Source of the DNA: a virus
Reading direction: 5' to 3' (one strand)
IMG/VR virus record: IMGVR_UViG_3300048927_000180
Location: 1-39,783 of that record
Length of the DNA: 39,783 nucleotides
A program made the translations under genes and the position numbers. Positions 19,666 through 28,848 of this stretch are shown one piece after another. How positions within the stretch are numbered: position 1 is the first letter of the stretch; each line of letters begins with the position of its first letter. The notes under the pieces were generated by a model, which ran no database searches, was not told where the DNA came from, and worked only from the letters and a program-made list of their open reading frames with translations.

Positions 19666-21178
19666 GCTTTTACGGCGCAGGCAGGGCAGGACATCGCTCG
19701 AAGGTTTTGCCAAATACATCGAAGTGCCTGGCGCGCCGATGGTGGAAGACGAAGACACGGAAGATTTCCAGCCGGTCGAGACATCGCTGGCTGATCATCA
19801 CAAGCTGATCCTAGAGGCGGCTGATCGGTGCATAGCCAAGCGTTACGGCCGGCTGATGCTGTTTATGCCTCCGGGCTCCGCGAAATCGACCTACGGCTCG
19901 GTGGTGGTGCCAAGCTATGCAATGGGCAAGATCCCCGGCTATCGCGTAATCGCGGCCAGCTATGGTGATGACCTAGCACGCAAGATGGGTCGCCGCACTC
20001 GATCGGTCGTTAGGCAGCGAGCGTTTCAGAACCTGTTCGGCACGGCGATATCGAAAGATGCCAGCGCTGCCAATGAATGGAACCTCGACAACGGCAGCGA
20101 ATACATGTCGGGGGGCATCCTATCGGGGATCACCGGCAACCGCGCCAACCTTGTGGTGATCGACGATCCAATTAAGGGTCGCCGCGACGCGGACTCTGAA
20201 GCGGTGCGCAAAAGCACGCTCGACGCCTACGAGGATGATCTGAAGACCCGCCTGCTTCCCGGCGGCTCGATCCTGCTCATTCAGACGCGTTGGCATGAAG
20301 GTGATTTGGCCGGGTCGATCCTGCCGGAGAACTACGCAGGAGAAAGCGGCATCATCGAATGCCGAGACGGGCAAGACTGGGAAGTCATATGCCTGCCGGC
20401 CAAAGCTGAACGCCTCGATGATCCTCTAGGCCGCGCTCCTGGTGAATACCTGTGGCCCGAGTGGTTCGATCGCAAGCACTGGGCTCAGTTCGAGCGTAAC
20501 CCGCGCACGTGGTCAGCGCTGTATCAGCAGCGGCCGGCGCCGGAGGAAGGCGACTTCTTCAAGCGGGAGTGGATCAGGACCGTACCGACGCTCCCACCAC
20601 GAGAGAGCCTGAACGTCTACGGCGCGTCCGACTATGCGGTTACCAGCGACGGCGGAGACTTCACCGTCCACGTCATCGTAGGGATCGACACAGAAGGGCG
20701 CATCTATTTGCTCGACATGTGGCGCAAGCAATCGGCCTCCGATGAGTGGATCGACGCGTTCTGCGACCTCGTCCTGAAATGGAAGCCGATCGGCTGGGCA
20801 GAGGAAAACGGACAGATCAAGTCTGGTGTTGGCCCTCATCTAACGGCAATGCAGCGCAAGCGTAAGGCGTTTGTGTATCGCGAATCCTTCCCGACGCGTG
20901 GCGACAAGGCGGTGCGAGCACAGTCGATTAGAGGTCGCATGGCGCTGGATGGTCTCTACGTGAAAGCCGATGCGCCGTTCTTGGCCGAATTCATTCGCGA
21001 GGTGCTGACGTTCCCGGCCGGGGTCCATGATGACCAGGTAGACGCGATCGGCCTTGCCGGCCAGCTTCTCGACAAGATGTTCGCCCCGACCGCCGGAGAG
21101 CCTGAAGAGGCCAAGAAGACGAATGACTACAAGACACGATCCGACACAGCAACCGCAGGCGATTGGGTAAGCTACTGA
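19628..21178 (+). CDS. terL: Terminase large subunit
   Basis: 516 residues. Walker A is PPGSAKST (about 81-88), Walker B NLVVIDDP (about 174-181), and coupling motif QTRWHEGD. The RNase H-like nuclease acidic residues are in YGASDYAVTSDGGD, WAEENG and HDDQVDAI. The protein cuts concatemeric DNA and pumps it into the prohead through the portal at the next gene. The ATG at 19628 lies inside the small-subunit gene; no other start fits. Length is normal. Confidence 0.95.
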   Translation: MNLHVSPSAAANELLRRRQGRTSLEGFAKYIEVPGAPMVEDEDTEDFQPVETSLADHHKLILEAADRCIAKRYGRLMLFMPPGSAKSTYGSVVVPSYAMGKIPGYRVIAASYGDDLARKMGRRTRSVVRQRAFQNLFGTAISKDASAANEWNLDNGSEYMSGGILSGITGNRANLVVIDDPIKGRRDADSEAVRKSTLDAYEDDLKTRLLPGGSILLIQTRWHEGDLAGSILPENYAGESGIIECRDGQDWEVICLPAKAERLDDPLGRAPGEYLWPEWFDRKHWAQFERNPRTWSALYQQRPAPEEGDFFKREWIRTVPTLPPRESLNVYGASDYAVTSDGGDFTVHVIVGIDTEGRIYLLDMWRKQSASDEWIDAFCDLVLKWKPIGWAEENGQIKSGVGPHLTAMQRKRKAFVYRESFPTRGDKAVRAQSIRGRMALDGLYVKADAPFLAEFIREVLTFPAGVHDDQVDAIGLAGQLLDKMFAPTAGEPEEAKKTNDYKTRSDTATAGDWVSY

Positions 21179-23157
21179 TGGCAAATCAAATGGGATACGC
21201 TGCGGTCGCGCCAGAGGCCGAGCCGGCGGTTGTTGACGTGGATCATGCCAAGCGCAAGCGCGAATTCCTGCTCTATCTGAGCGTGAAGGATGCGGAGATC
21301 CGCGAGCAGCAGAATGCACGGCGCTACTATCACGGCGTCCAGTACACTGCCGAGCAGATCAAGGTGCTCAACAAGCGCAAGCAGCCCGTCGTCACCTACA
21401 ATCGCATCGGGCGCAAGATCAACGCGCTGGTGGGGCTGCTGGAGCGCCAGAAGCAGGATCCTCGTGGCTATCCTCGTACGCCGAAGCATGAAGAGGGCGC
21501 CGAAGTCGCTACCGCCACGCTCCGCTACGTCACGGATGAGCAGCGCTGGCCGGAGAAGTCCCTGACGGCTGGTCTTAATGGCGGCGTGGATGGGCTGGCT
21601 GGCGTCGAACTCAACCTCGTACCTGGTGATACTGGCGATGTTGATATCGGCCTTGAGGATGTCGACCCCTCGTCGTTCTTCTACGATCCGCGCTCGCTCA
21701 AGCCTGATTTCTCCGATGCCCGGTATATGGGCGTTGGCAAGTGGGCTGATGTCGAAGCCACCGTTGCTATGTTCCCTGACAAGGAAGCCGAGATCCGCGC
21801 TTCCGTCGACACGGGCGCCGAGCTGACCAGCGACCCGGATAGCGACCAGAAGCAGTGGTATAGCTCGAGCGAGACGCGCGGCAATCGCTTGCGGCTCGTC
21901 GATCACTGGTATCTCGTCGGCAATGATTGGTTCTGGTGCATCTACACCGGATTCACGGTGCTTGCGTCCGGCTCGTCATACCTGCGGGACGAAAAGAACC
22001 GCTCTATCTGCAAATACCTGATGTTCTCGGCCAACGTGGACCAGGACGGCGACCGCTACGGCTTTGTGCGCAACATGAAGTCCAGTCAGGACGAGATAAA
22101 TCAACGCCGCTCCAAGGGACTGCACACGCTTAACAGCCGGCGCATTTTCATCGAGCAAGGGTCCGGCAACGATGTGGAGCACGTCCGCAAGGAGATGGCG
22201 CGACCAGACGGTGTGATCGAGTACATCGGCCAGCCTCCAACGCCAGATGACGGTGCCAAGGGGCAGGAATTGCAGGGCCACCTCGCGTTCCTCGAAGACG
22301 CCAAGAACGAGATCGAGAACTACGGTTTCAACCCGGCGCTCGTCGGGCAGGGAACGGATCAGCTTTCCGGCCGCGCCATGCAGTTCCAGCAGCAGGCCGG
22401 GATTGCCGAGCTTGGCCCATATCTGTCGGCGTTCAAGAACTGGAAGCTTCGCGTCTATCGGGCGATCTGGGGCGCCATCCAGCAGCACTGGACGGGGGAG
22501 CGTTGGATTCGCGTCACTGATGATCAGGATCTCGCGCAGTTCTTCGCCGTCAACCAGATGGGCATTGATCCGAATACGGGCATGCCGGCACTCGTCAACG
22601 CTCTGGGCTCGCTCGACGTCGACATCATCATTGATGAAGGCCCCGACACAATCAACATGCAGCAAGACGCTTATGACACGCTGTCTCTGATGGCACAGAA
22701 GGGCGTTCAGGTTCCGCCGCAGTTGCTGATCGAGCTTTCGCCGCTTCCGGGCAGCGTGAAGAAGAAGGCCAACGACATTCTGGAGAAGGCCCAGCAGCAG
22801 GCCGCGCAGCCAGATCCGATGGCGCAGGCAGGCCAGCAGGCCGAAATCAACGACATCAATGCCTCTGCCAAACTCAAGGAAGCGCAAACGGTGAAGGCGC
22901 TAGCGGATGCTAACGCTGCCGCGCAGCCACAACCGGGTTCTCCCGGTCCGACCATGCTCGACTCCGAGGAGACGCTTGCCAACATCCGGAACAAGGATGC
23001 GAACACGGCGAAGACGATAGCAGAGACGCGTCGAACGCAAGTCGAGACCATGCTGAAGCCCGCCGAGGTGGCGCATCAGCAGCGTGAGGCGGACCTGAGC
23101 CGCCAAGAGAGATTTGCGATGCACAGGGATCAACTGTCCCACGCATCGCAAGAGTGA
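21178..23157 (+). CDS. P22-like portal protein
   Basis: 659 residues starting MANQMGYAAVAPEAEP; the ATG shares a base with the terminase stop. Typical portal features: YHGVQYTAEQIKVLNKRKQPVVTYNRIGRKINALVGLLERQKQDPRGYPRTP in the N-terminal part, the wing with LEDVDPSSFFYDPRS, and the stem/crown region with NDIMNASAKLKEAQ-like coiled stretches near the C-terminus. It forms the dodecameric ring at the unique vertex for DNA entry and exit. The Gln/Ala-rich C-terminal 90 residues resemble the P22 barrel extension. It is followed by a 138-bp gap. Confidence 0.92.
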   Translation: MANQMGYAAVAPEAEPAVVDVDHAKRKREFLLYLSVKDAEIREQQNARRYYHGVQYTAEQIKVLNKRKQPVVTYNRIGRKINALVGLLERQKQDPRGYPRTPKHEEGAEVATATLRYVTDEQRWPEKSLTAGLNGGVDGLAGVELNLVPGDTGDVDIGLEDVDPSSFFYDPRSLKPDFSDARYMGVGKWADVEATVAMFPDKEAEIRASVDTGAELTSDPDSDQKQWYSSSETRGNRLRLVDHWYLVGNDWFWCIYTGFTVLASGSSYLRDEKNRSICKYLMFSANVDQDGDRYGFVRNMKSSQDEINQRRSKGLHTLNSRRIFIEQGSGNDVEHVRKEMARPDGVIEYIGQPPTPDDGAKGQELQGHLAFLEDAKNEIENYGFNPALVGQGTDQLSGRAMQFQQQAGIAELGPYLSAFKNWKLRVYRAIWGAIQQHWTGERWIRVTDDQDLAQFFAVNQMGIDPNTGMPALVNALGSLDVDIIIDEGPDTINMQQDAYDTLSLMAQKGVQVPPQLLIELSPLPGSVKKKANDILEKAQQQAAQPDPMAQAGQQAEINDINASAKLKEAQTVKALADANAAAQPQPGSPGPTMLDSEETLANIRNKDANTAKTIAETRRTQVETMLKPAEVAHQQREADLSRQERFAMHRDQLSHASQE

Positions 23158-23295
23158 GAGCCGCCATCTTCAAGGGCGATTTCGGGCGCTGACCCCGTAA
23201 ATCAGCAGAGTGCCGCCGACTATTGACGGGCGAACGCCGCCGCCAGGCTCAAGGGCGATCCGTGAAACCTCCCACGACATTGGAGAAATACACAA

Positions 23296-24159
23296 ATGGC
23301 CGACGAACCATCGGACAACGACATCTTCGATTCCATCGTTTCTGGCGCACCCGCCATGGAACAACAGCAGGAGTCAGCACCGCAGCCGCGCGACGATAGC
23401 GGGCGCTTCGCAAGCCAGCAGGTCGAAAAACCCGCAGCGATCGAAGCACCAGCAGCAGAAGCGCAGCCAGCCGCAGAGCAGGCCGCCCCATCGGGTGGCA
23501 ATGTCCCTGTCGGTGCGGTGCAAGCCGAGCGAGAGAAGCGACAGCAGGCCCAGCAGGAAGCTGAAGCCCTTCGTCGTGAAGTCGCAGAGCTTCGCGGCAT
23601 GGTAACGGCCCAGCGCCAGCCAGCGCCGCAGCCACAGCAGGAACAGCAGCCGGTATCGATCTTCGAGAACCCGGAAGTCTTCCTGCAATCCCAGCTTTCG
23701 CCAGTCCAGCAGCAGATGCAGGAAACCCGTGAAATGTTGATGGAACTGCAGGCAACGCAGATCCATGGGGCAGAAGCAGTTGCAGCAGCCAAAGCGGCCA
23801 GCGAAGCGCTGTTCGGAACGCCTGAAGGTAAAGCCCTCGCCTCCAAGCCGGGGAATATCTTCGACAATCTGGTGAAGTGGCACAAGCAGCAGCAGACGTT
23901 CGCCAAGGTCGGCAACGATCCTGATGCATGGCTCAACTCGGAAATCGAAAAGCGACTTGCCGATCCCGCTTTCCTGGCTACCGCCATGGAGCGCGCTCGC
24001 GCAGGTGCAGTCGCACAGCCCCAGAATGGTCGGCCAACGCCCGTCACGAACTTTCCTCCCTCCCTCAGTCGTCTCCCAGCCGGTGGCAACGTGCCTCAGG
24101 CTGCGGGCGATCAAAGCGATGGAGCACTGTTCTCTTCCGTAACGTCAGGCCGTCGCTAA
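23296..24159 (+). CDS. Putative scaffolding protein
   Basis: 287 residues directly before the coat gene. It is rich in Gln, Ala, Pro and Glu. The N-terminal 130 residues are disordered, with coiled coil AEREKRQQAQQEAEALRREVAELRGM at about 76-101. The C-terminal part is helical (VKWHKQQQTFAKVGNDPDAWLNSEIEKRLADPAFLATAMERA) and ends in Gly/Ser-rich sequence. That composition and position are what is expected of the internal scaffold that directs prohead assembly and then leaves. Identification rests on context and composition, not on a motif. Confidence 0.8.
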   Translation: MADEPSDNDIFDSIVSGAPAMEQQQESAPQPRDDSGRFASQQVEKPAAIEAPAAEAQPAAEQAAPSGGNVPVGAVQAEREKRQQAQQEAEALRREVAELRGMVTAQRQPAPQPQQEQQPVSIFENPEVFLQSQLSPVQQQMQETREMLMELQATQIHGAEAVAAAKAASEALFGTPEGKALASKPGNIFDNLVKWHKQQQTFAKVGNDPDAWLNSEIEKRLADPAFLATAMERARAGAVAQPQNGRPTPVTNFPPSLSRLPAGGNVPQAAGDQSDGALFSSVTSGRR

Positions 24160-24188
24160 GCCGCGGCTGACAACTTGGAGCGAGCCTC

Positions 24189-25388
24189 ATGGCACTCACC
24201 GTCAACCACCCGAATAACGAACTCATCAAGTTTCGCACCGATGTCGCCTACGACTTCCTGCGAAGCTCGCGCTTCGATCCGTACATGGGCGCAGATTCCC
24301 AGTCGGTCATCGTGCGCATGTCTGACCTCGAGGCCGATGGCAAGGAAATCCGCGTTCCTCTCGTCACTCAGCTCTCGGGCGATGGCGTCGGCGCAGGCAC
24401 CCTGCGCGGCAACGAAGAGCAGATCGACAGCTACGGGATGCCTCTCTGGGCAGACTGGGCTCGTAACGCCGTGGCCAACAACCGCGCCGTTAACAAGGAA
24501 TCGTCCTTCAGCGTTCGCTCGACCGCTCGCAGCCTTCTGCGTGGCTGGTCCAAGCGTATCGTTCGCGATGACCTCGTCGATGCTCTGCTGTCCATTCCTT
24601 CGGCGTCAATCCAGCCCGGTCGCTTCGGCTCTCCCGGCAACCGCGTGAACGGTATCCGCTGGTCGGCAGCAACCGCCGCCAACAAGAACGCGTGGGTTAC
24701 CGCGAACTATGACCGCGTCGTCTTCGGCTCGCAGATGTCGAACTACTCCACGACTTTCGCCACTGCGGTTGCGAACGTGGACAGCACCAACGACAAGATG
24801 ACCGCGGCTGTCGGCTCTCTGGCGAAGGATGCCGCCAAGGCGTCTGGCGTCGATGCCAACAACCCCGGCACCTACAACGGCCGCCCGAAGATCAATCCTT
24901 GGATGATCGAGGAGCTGGATCAGGAATGGTATGTCTGCTTCCTCGGCAGCCGCGCATTCCGCGACCTGCAGGCCGACCCGGTCATGTACCAGGCCAACCG
25001 CGACGCCCGCGCTCGTGAAAACAGCCCGGAAAAGAAGAACCCGATCTTCACCGGCGGTGAACTCGTGTTCAACGGCATCATCTACAAGGAAATCCCCGAG
25101 ATCACGCAGCGCCTGCTCCTCAAGGGCGTCGGCGCGGCTTCGATCGACGTGGAGCCCTTCTTCCTTTGCGGCCAGGGCGCTCTTGCCTACGCAATGGGCC
25201 AGATGCCGCGTCCCACCCAGCTTGAAGACGGCGACTATGACTTCGTGACTGGCATGGGCATCGAAGCACAGTACGGCGTCGGCAAGATTGCCAAGGCCCC
25301 GCTGTCCGCTGGTGCTGGTGCAACGACGGGTCAGCTCGTCGATTGGGGCATGGTGACGGGCTTCGTCTCCGGCGTTGCCAACGCCTAA
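24189..25388 (+). CDS. Major capsid protein (N4 gp56/DUF4043-like)
   Basis: 399 residues starting MALTVNHPNNELIKFRTDVAYDFLRSS, with a GGAG site. The pattern SRFDPYMGADSQSVIVRMSDLEADGKEIRVPLVTQL, IDSYGMPLWADWARNAVANNRAVN and FSVRSTARSLLRGWSKRIVRDDLVDALLS matches the coat-protein family related to N4 gp56 (Phage_capsid_3). It forms the icosahedral shell. The C-terminal part (FFLCGQGALAYAMGQ, DFVTGMGIEAQYGVGKIAKAP) is also characteristic. Strongly biased, high-expression codon use fits an abundant structural protein. Confidence 0.92.
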   Translation: MALTVNHPNNELIKFRTDVAYDFLRSSRFDPYMGADSQSVIVRMSDLEADGKEIRVPLVTQLSGDGVGAGTLRGNEEQIDSYGMPLWADWARNAVANNRAVNKESSFSVRSTARSLLRGWSKRIVRDDLVDALLSIPSASIQPGRFGSPGNRVNGIRWSAATAANKNAWVTANYDRVVFGSQMSNYSTTFATAVANVDSTNDKMTAAVGSLAKDAAKASGVDANNPGTYNGRPKINPWMIEELDQEWYVCFLGSRAFRDLQADPVMYQANRDARARENSPEKKNPIFTGGELVFNGIIYKEIPEITQRLLLKGVGAASIDVEPFFLCGQGALAYAMGQMPRPTQLEDGDYDFVTGMGIEAQYGVGKIAKAPLSAGAGATTGQLVDWGMVTGFVSGVANA

Positions 25389-25395
25389 CAGCCGG

Positions 25396-25420
25396 GAGCC
25401 GGTTAGCGCCGGCTCTCCTC
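25396..25420 (+). terminator. Hairpin after major capsid gene
   Basis: GAGCCGG (25396-25402) and CCGGCTC (25409-25415) with a 6-nt loop, 8 bp after the capsid stop, followed by pyrimidine-rich TCCTCTCCC. It is probably a partial terminator or mRNA-stabilising hairpin that lets the capsid be made in excess over downstream genes. Confidence 0.5.
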
Positions 25421-25448
25421 TCCCTTCCATCAACAAAGGAGATCGGCA

Positions 25449-25868
25449 ATGGCTGATCGTGTTGCATATGTCCAGCCGCAGGTTGGCAATCAGGGGTTTT
25501 CCCGCACCATGAAGACGCTGGGCGGCGCTATCGCCCTTCTGGCTACCGATCCGGTGGCAACCAACACCGTGCAGGTCATGAAGGCGCCGAAGGGCTTCGT
25601 CGTGACCGGTGTCTATCTCGCTCTGACGGACATCGATACCAACGGCTCTCCGACCGTCCTCGCCACGCTAGGCGACGCCGGCGACGATGACCGCTTCGTT
25701 ACCTCGTCCAACATCGGCCAGGCCGGCGGTTCAACCACCACGCTTGCCGCAACCGGCTTGTACTACGAGTTCACTCAGGACACCGACATTGCCCTGAAGT
25801 TCCCGACAGGCTCGGCGACGGCGGTAGCGGGTACGGCGACCGTGTATCTCACCGGCTTCATGAAGTGA
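25449..25868 (+). CDS. Putative capsid decoration/head protein (139 aa)
   Basis: 139 residues with GGAGATCGG before the ATG. The translation is Gly/Thr/Ala-rich and beta-dominated (VMKAPKGFVVTGVYLALTDIDTNGSPTVLATLGDAGDDDRFVTS, TGLYYEFTQDTDIALKFPTGSATAVAGTATVYLTGFMK). Genes of this size and composition next to the coat gene usually encode decoration or head-fibre proteins on the outer capsid surface. That role is inferred from position and composition. Confidence 0.7.
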   Translation: MADRVAYVQPQVGNQGFSRTMKTLGGAIALLATDPVATNTVQVMKAPKGFVVTGVYLALTDIDTNGSPTVLATLGDAGDDDRFVTSSNIGQAGGSTTTLAATGLYYEFTQDTDIALKFPTGSATAVAGTATVYLTGFMK

Positions 25869-25879
25869 GGTAACCTGAC

Positions 25880-26233
25880 ATGACGAAGGTTACCTACAAG
25901 ATGCCAACCGAAGACGACAGCGCCGTGGTCACCATGGGCGGTGTCCGCTTCTTCGATGGCCAGTCTGTCGATCTGGATGAGGAGGAGCATGAGCACCTCT
26001 TTTCCAAGCTCCGCACCAACCAGCACTTCGAGGTTGCCGACAGCAAGCCCAAGGCTCCCAAGGCCGACAGCAAGCCCAAGGCTCCGGTCGAAGGCCTGCG
26101 TGCGGTTCATATCGCTGGCGGCCGGTTCAAGATCGTCGATGGCGATCGGCTGATCAAGGAAGGCCTGAATAAGGCCGAAGCGGACTCGTTCAACGCCCTG
26201 TCCGATGAGGACAAGGCAGCACTGGTCGACTGA
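25880..26233 (+). CDS. Head-associated protein with tandem ADSKPKAP linker (117 aa)
   Basis: 117 residues. The N-terminal 50 residues are beta-rich and acidic (MTKVTYKMPTEDDSAVVTMGGVRFFDGQSVDLDEEEHEHLFSKL). A linker with two copies of ADSKPKAP is followed by a second small domain (RAVHIAGGRFKIVDGDRLIKEGLNKAEADSFNALSDEDKAALV). The linker is encoded by a 27-bp tandem unit at 26036-26085, 23 bp identical between copies. It lies between the decoration protein and the connector, so a head or neck accessory role is likely. Family not recognised. Confidence 0.68.
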   Translation: MTKVTYKMPTEDDSAVVTMGGVRFFDGQSVDLDEEEHEHLFSKLRTNQHFEVADSKPKAPKADSKPKAPVEGLRAVHIAGGRFKIVDGDRLIKEGLNKAEADSFNALSDEDKAALVD

Positions 26234-26250
26234 AAACAGGAGCGGCGACA

Positions 26251-26589
26251 ATGAAATCTCGTCAAGACCTCATCGCCGCCGCTCTCAAGCTTCTGAATGT
26301 GCTGGGTGCAGGGCAAGACCCAGAGGCGGAAGATGCCGTCGAAGTTGACAACCTCATTGACGGGAAGATCCGTGAGCTGAACCAGCGCGACATCATCTTT
26401 TTCACCAACACCCAACAGTTCGAGGATGCCTATCTTGATCCTCTGTCGGTCATCATCGCCAATCAGGCTGCTCCCCTTTTCGGCCAGCCGCGCGACGCTG
26501 AGCGCGAAGGCGTTGCGATAGCCACGCTCTATGCCATGCGGCCTTCGACCTATGTCAAAGGCTCGGTGCTGTCGGTGGACTATTTCTGA
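26251..26589 (+). CDS. Head-tail connector, P22 gp4-like
   Basis: 112 residues starting MKSRQDLIAAALKLLNVLGAGQDPEAEDAVEVDNLIDGKIRELNQRDI. The opening (helix, LGxG, P-x-E-D, helix with LN) is the pattern of P22 gp4-like tail accessory/connector proteins, although the chain is shorter than P22 gp4. Such proteins bind below the portal and extend it. Its stop overlaps the gp10-like gene as TGATG. AGGAG lies upstream. Confidence 0.78.
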   Translation: MKSRQDLIAAALKLLNVLGAGQDPEAEDAVEVDNLIDGKIRELNQRDIIFFTNTQQFEDAYLDPLSVIIANQAAPLFGQPRDAEREGVAIATLYAMRPSTYVKGSVLSVDYF

Positions 26590-28013
26590 TGCCGGATATC
26601 CTCTTCCCGATCACCACAGCGCCAGGCGCTCGTCCCGGTGAAGGTGCCGGCCGGCTGATCAACTGCTATGCGGACAAGCTGGCTGACGGCGCTCGATCGA
26701 GCCATAGCCGCCGCAGGGCTCCCGGCTTGAAGAGCGTGGCGAAGACGACGCATGTCGGCGCGCGCGGCTTCCACTACTACAACGGCACGCTCTTCGTTGC
26801 GCAGGCTGAGCGCCTCATCCGTATCAACTGGTCTGGCACCGCCTATGTGGTGACGGACGTGGGCAATCTCCCCGGTACCGGCCGCGTGACGTTCGCCCGC
26901 AACAACAAGGCGCCGATTGCCGATATCCTTTGCACGACAGAGGATGACACCTTCGTCATCACCTCAGGTTCACCGCCGGCCAGCCTTGGCGACGGGGATC
27001 TACCACAGGCTCTGACGGTTGACTTCATCGACGGATACTTCGTCTGGGCCATTCGTGACGGCCGAGTGTTCTTCTCCGGCATCAACGACACGACGGTCTC
27101 GGCTCTCGACTTCGGTAAGGCGGAAAGCCACCCCGGCGGCATCTATCGCGCTGTTGCCTTCGGTGAGCTGCTGTATCTCTGCGGCCCGAACGCGATCGAG
27201 GTTTGGCAGAACGCCGGCAATGCGACGGGTTCGCCGTTTTCCCGCGCCTCGGTCATCAGCCGCGGTATCGCTGGCACGTTCGCCATTGCCGGGAATGAAT
27301 ATGGCTTCTCGGCCCTGATCTTCGTCGGCGATGACAGCGCCGTATATCGCCTTGACGGCGGATACCAGATCACGAAAATCTCGAGCCCTGATCTCGACCG
27401 CCTCATCTCCAAGGTGACCGACAAGACCAAGCTCGATGTCACCGTAGCCATCACAGAGGGCCACCAGTGGGCCACAGTGAGTGGTCCCGGCTTCTCGTGG
27501 ACATATGAGCTTGGCACCGGCCTTTGGCATGAGCGGGCGAGCTATCTGGGCAACCATTGGCGCGGCGTCTGCTCCACTCAGGCTTTCGACAAGTGGGTGA
27601 TCGGAGACCGTGAGACGGATGATGTGTGGTTTCTCGATCAGGACACCATGCGGGAAGGCACTGATCCTCTCGTCATGTCGGCTATCTCGCTTCCGGCTTC
27701 GAACTTTCCGAACCGGACCATCATCCCGCGTGCTGACTTCGATTTCATCGTGGGGCAAGGGCTTATTACCGGCGTCGAGCCGATCGAGACTGATCCTGTC
27801 TGCCTGATCTCGTGGTCGGACGATGGCGGGCAGACCTTCAAGCAGCCGCTCAAGCGCTCGCTGGGCAGGCTGGCAAAGCACAAAACGACGGTTTCGGTCA
27901 ATCGGACGGGGACGGCAGGGCGATATGCTCGTGTCTGGCGCGTCGATATCTCCGATCCCGTCTATGCCTCGCTACTCGCCGGCTTCATGGACGCACAAGG
28001 GCTCTCACGCTGA
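26589..28013 (+). CDS. Packaged-DNA stabilisation protein, P22 gp10-like
   Basis: 474 residues. The pattern is FPITTAPGARPGEGAGRLINCYADKLADGARSSHSRRRAPGLKSVAKT at the N-terminus, then repeated beta blades (RGFHYYNGTLFVAQAERLIRINWSG; VDFIDGYFVWAIRDGRVFFSGINDTTVSALDFGKAESHPGGIYR; GEHLYLCGPNAIEVWQNAGNATGSPFSR-type segment). This matches the gp10 family, whose members sit below gp4 and plug the packaged genome. It is followed directly by a 53-residue gene sharing one base. Confidence 0.9.
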   Translation: MPDILFPITTAPGARPGEGAGRLINCYADKLADGARSSHSRRRAPGLKSVAKTTHVGARGFHYYNGTLFVAQAERLIRINWSGTAYVVTDVGNLPGTGRVTFARNNKAPIADILCTTEDDTFVITSGSPPASLGDGDLPQALTVDFIDGYFVWAIRDGRVFFSGINDTTVSALDFGKAESHPGGIYRAVAFGELLYLCGPNAIEVWQNAGNATGSPFSRASVISRGIAGTFAIAGNEYGFSALIFVGDDSAVYRLDGGYQITKISSPDLDRLISKVTDKTKLDVTVAITEGHQWATVSGPGFSWTYELGTGLWHERASYLGNHWRGVCSTQAFDKWVIGDRETDDVWFLDQDTMREGTDPLVMSAISLPASNFPNRTIIPRADFDFIVGQGLITGVEPIETDPVCLISWSDDGGQTFKQPLKRSLGRLAKHKTTVSVNRTGTAGRYARVWRVDISDPVYASLLAGFMDAQGLSR

Positions 28014-28174
28014 TGGCAAGCACTCTGCAGCCTTTGACACCTCTGCCGCCGCCAACGCAGCCGGCAATCGACCCCAAGACCGGCCGCATCGATCGCGACT
28101 GGTATTTGTACCTTTCAAGGCTGGATCAGCACATTCGAGAAGTCGAGCAGCGCTTGACCACTGGAGGTTTGTAA
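28013..28174 (+). CDS. Small protein after gp10-like gene (53 aa)
   Basis: 53 residues, MASTLQPLTPLPPPTQPAID then PKTGRIDRDWYLYLSRLDQHIREVEQRLTTGGL. The Pro-rich start is followed by a charged helix. It occupies the usual slot of a tiny phage protein seen after gp10-like genes in podoviruses. Both ends overlap neighbours by one base (TGATG, TAATG). It probably participates in the tail-needle or ejection assembly by position. No known motif is present. Confidence 0.68.
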   Translation: MASTLQPLTPLPPPTQPAIDPKTGRIDRDWYLYLSRLDQHIREVEQRLTTGGL

Positions 28175-28848
28175 TGGGATTTCTTGGCGCGCTCACGGGC
28201 AGTGACGTTGGCAAGGCCACGAAAGAGGCAGCCAATCAAAACAAAGGCCTGATAAACAGCTTCCAGAACACCGGCAACAACATCATCAACACCGGTGAAG
28301 CAAAGTCGGAAGGCGCTCTCAACTCGGCAATCGGTGCCTATCAGCCTTGGGTGACCAGCGGAACCGCCGCGAACACGATGTACGGCAACGCCTTGGGTCT
28401 GAATGGCGCTGATGGCAACGCAGCGGCTACCGGCGCTTTTCAAGCTGGGCCTGGCTATCAGTTCGCGCTCGATCAGGGGACGCAGGCCGCACTTCGTGGA
28501 GCTTCGGCAGCCGGCATGCTCAACAGCGGCAATACGCTGACCGCCCTTGAGGGCTATGGGCAGGGGCTGGCTAACCAAGAGTTTGGCTCTTGGCTTGACC
28601 GCTTGAACGGACAGTCAACACAAGGCCTCCAGGCAGCAGCAGGGCAAGCTAGCGGCTACGGCGCTAAATCTGAGCTTTACCAGAACACGGCCGGCGATCG
28701 GCTCGGGCTCGAAAGCGGCGTCACTCAGGGCCTCCTCGGCGTCAACAACCAGATCGCGCAGGCCAAGGAAGCCAAGACGGCAGCGCAAGGCAGCTTCCTC
28801 GGCAATCTCATCGGCGGCGGTGCCAAACTCGCAGCGGGGCTCTTCTAA
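28174..28848 (+). CDS. Putative DNA ejection protein 1 (224 aa)
   Basis: 224 residues starting MGFLGALTGSDVGKATKEAANQ. The sequence is Gly/Ala/Asn/Gln-rich with repeated small-residue helices (GNNIINTGEAKSEGALNSAIGAYQPW; RGASAAGMLNSGNTLTALEGYGQGLANQEFGSWLDRL). The C-terminus has a hydrophobic Gly-rich helix (GSFLGNLIGGGAKLAAGLF). This is the profile of the first of three ejection proteins of podoviruses (gp7/gp20/gp16 order in P22), which leave the virion with the DNA. Two larger genes follow directly. Confidence 0.75.
   Translation: MGFLGALTGSDVGKATKEAANQNKGLINSFQNTGNNIINTGEAKSEGALNSAIGAYQPWVTSGTAANTMYGNALGLNGADGNAAATGAFQAGPGYQFALDQGTQAALRGASAAGMLNSGNTLTALEGYGQGLANQEFGSWLDRLNGQSTQGLQAAAGQASGYGAKSELYQNTAGDRLGLESGVTQGLLGVNNQIAQAKEAKTAAQGSFLGNLIGGGAKLAAGLF

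Noticed and set aside
21976-22887. Long minus frame opposite the portal gene
   Set aside because: It is the antisense shadow of a recognised portal protein; composition is Leu/Arg/Val-rich as typical for such shadows.
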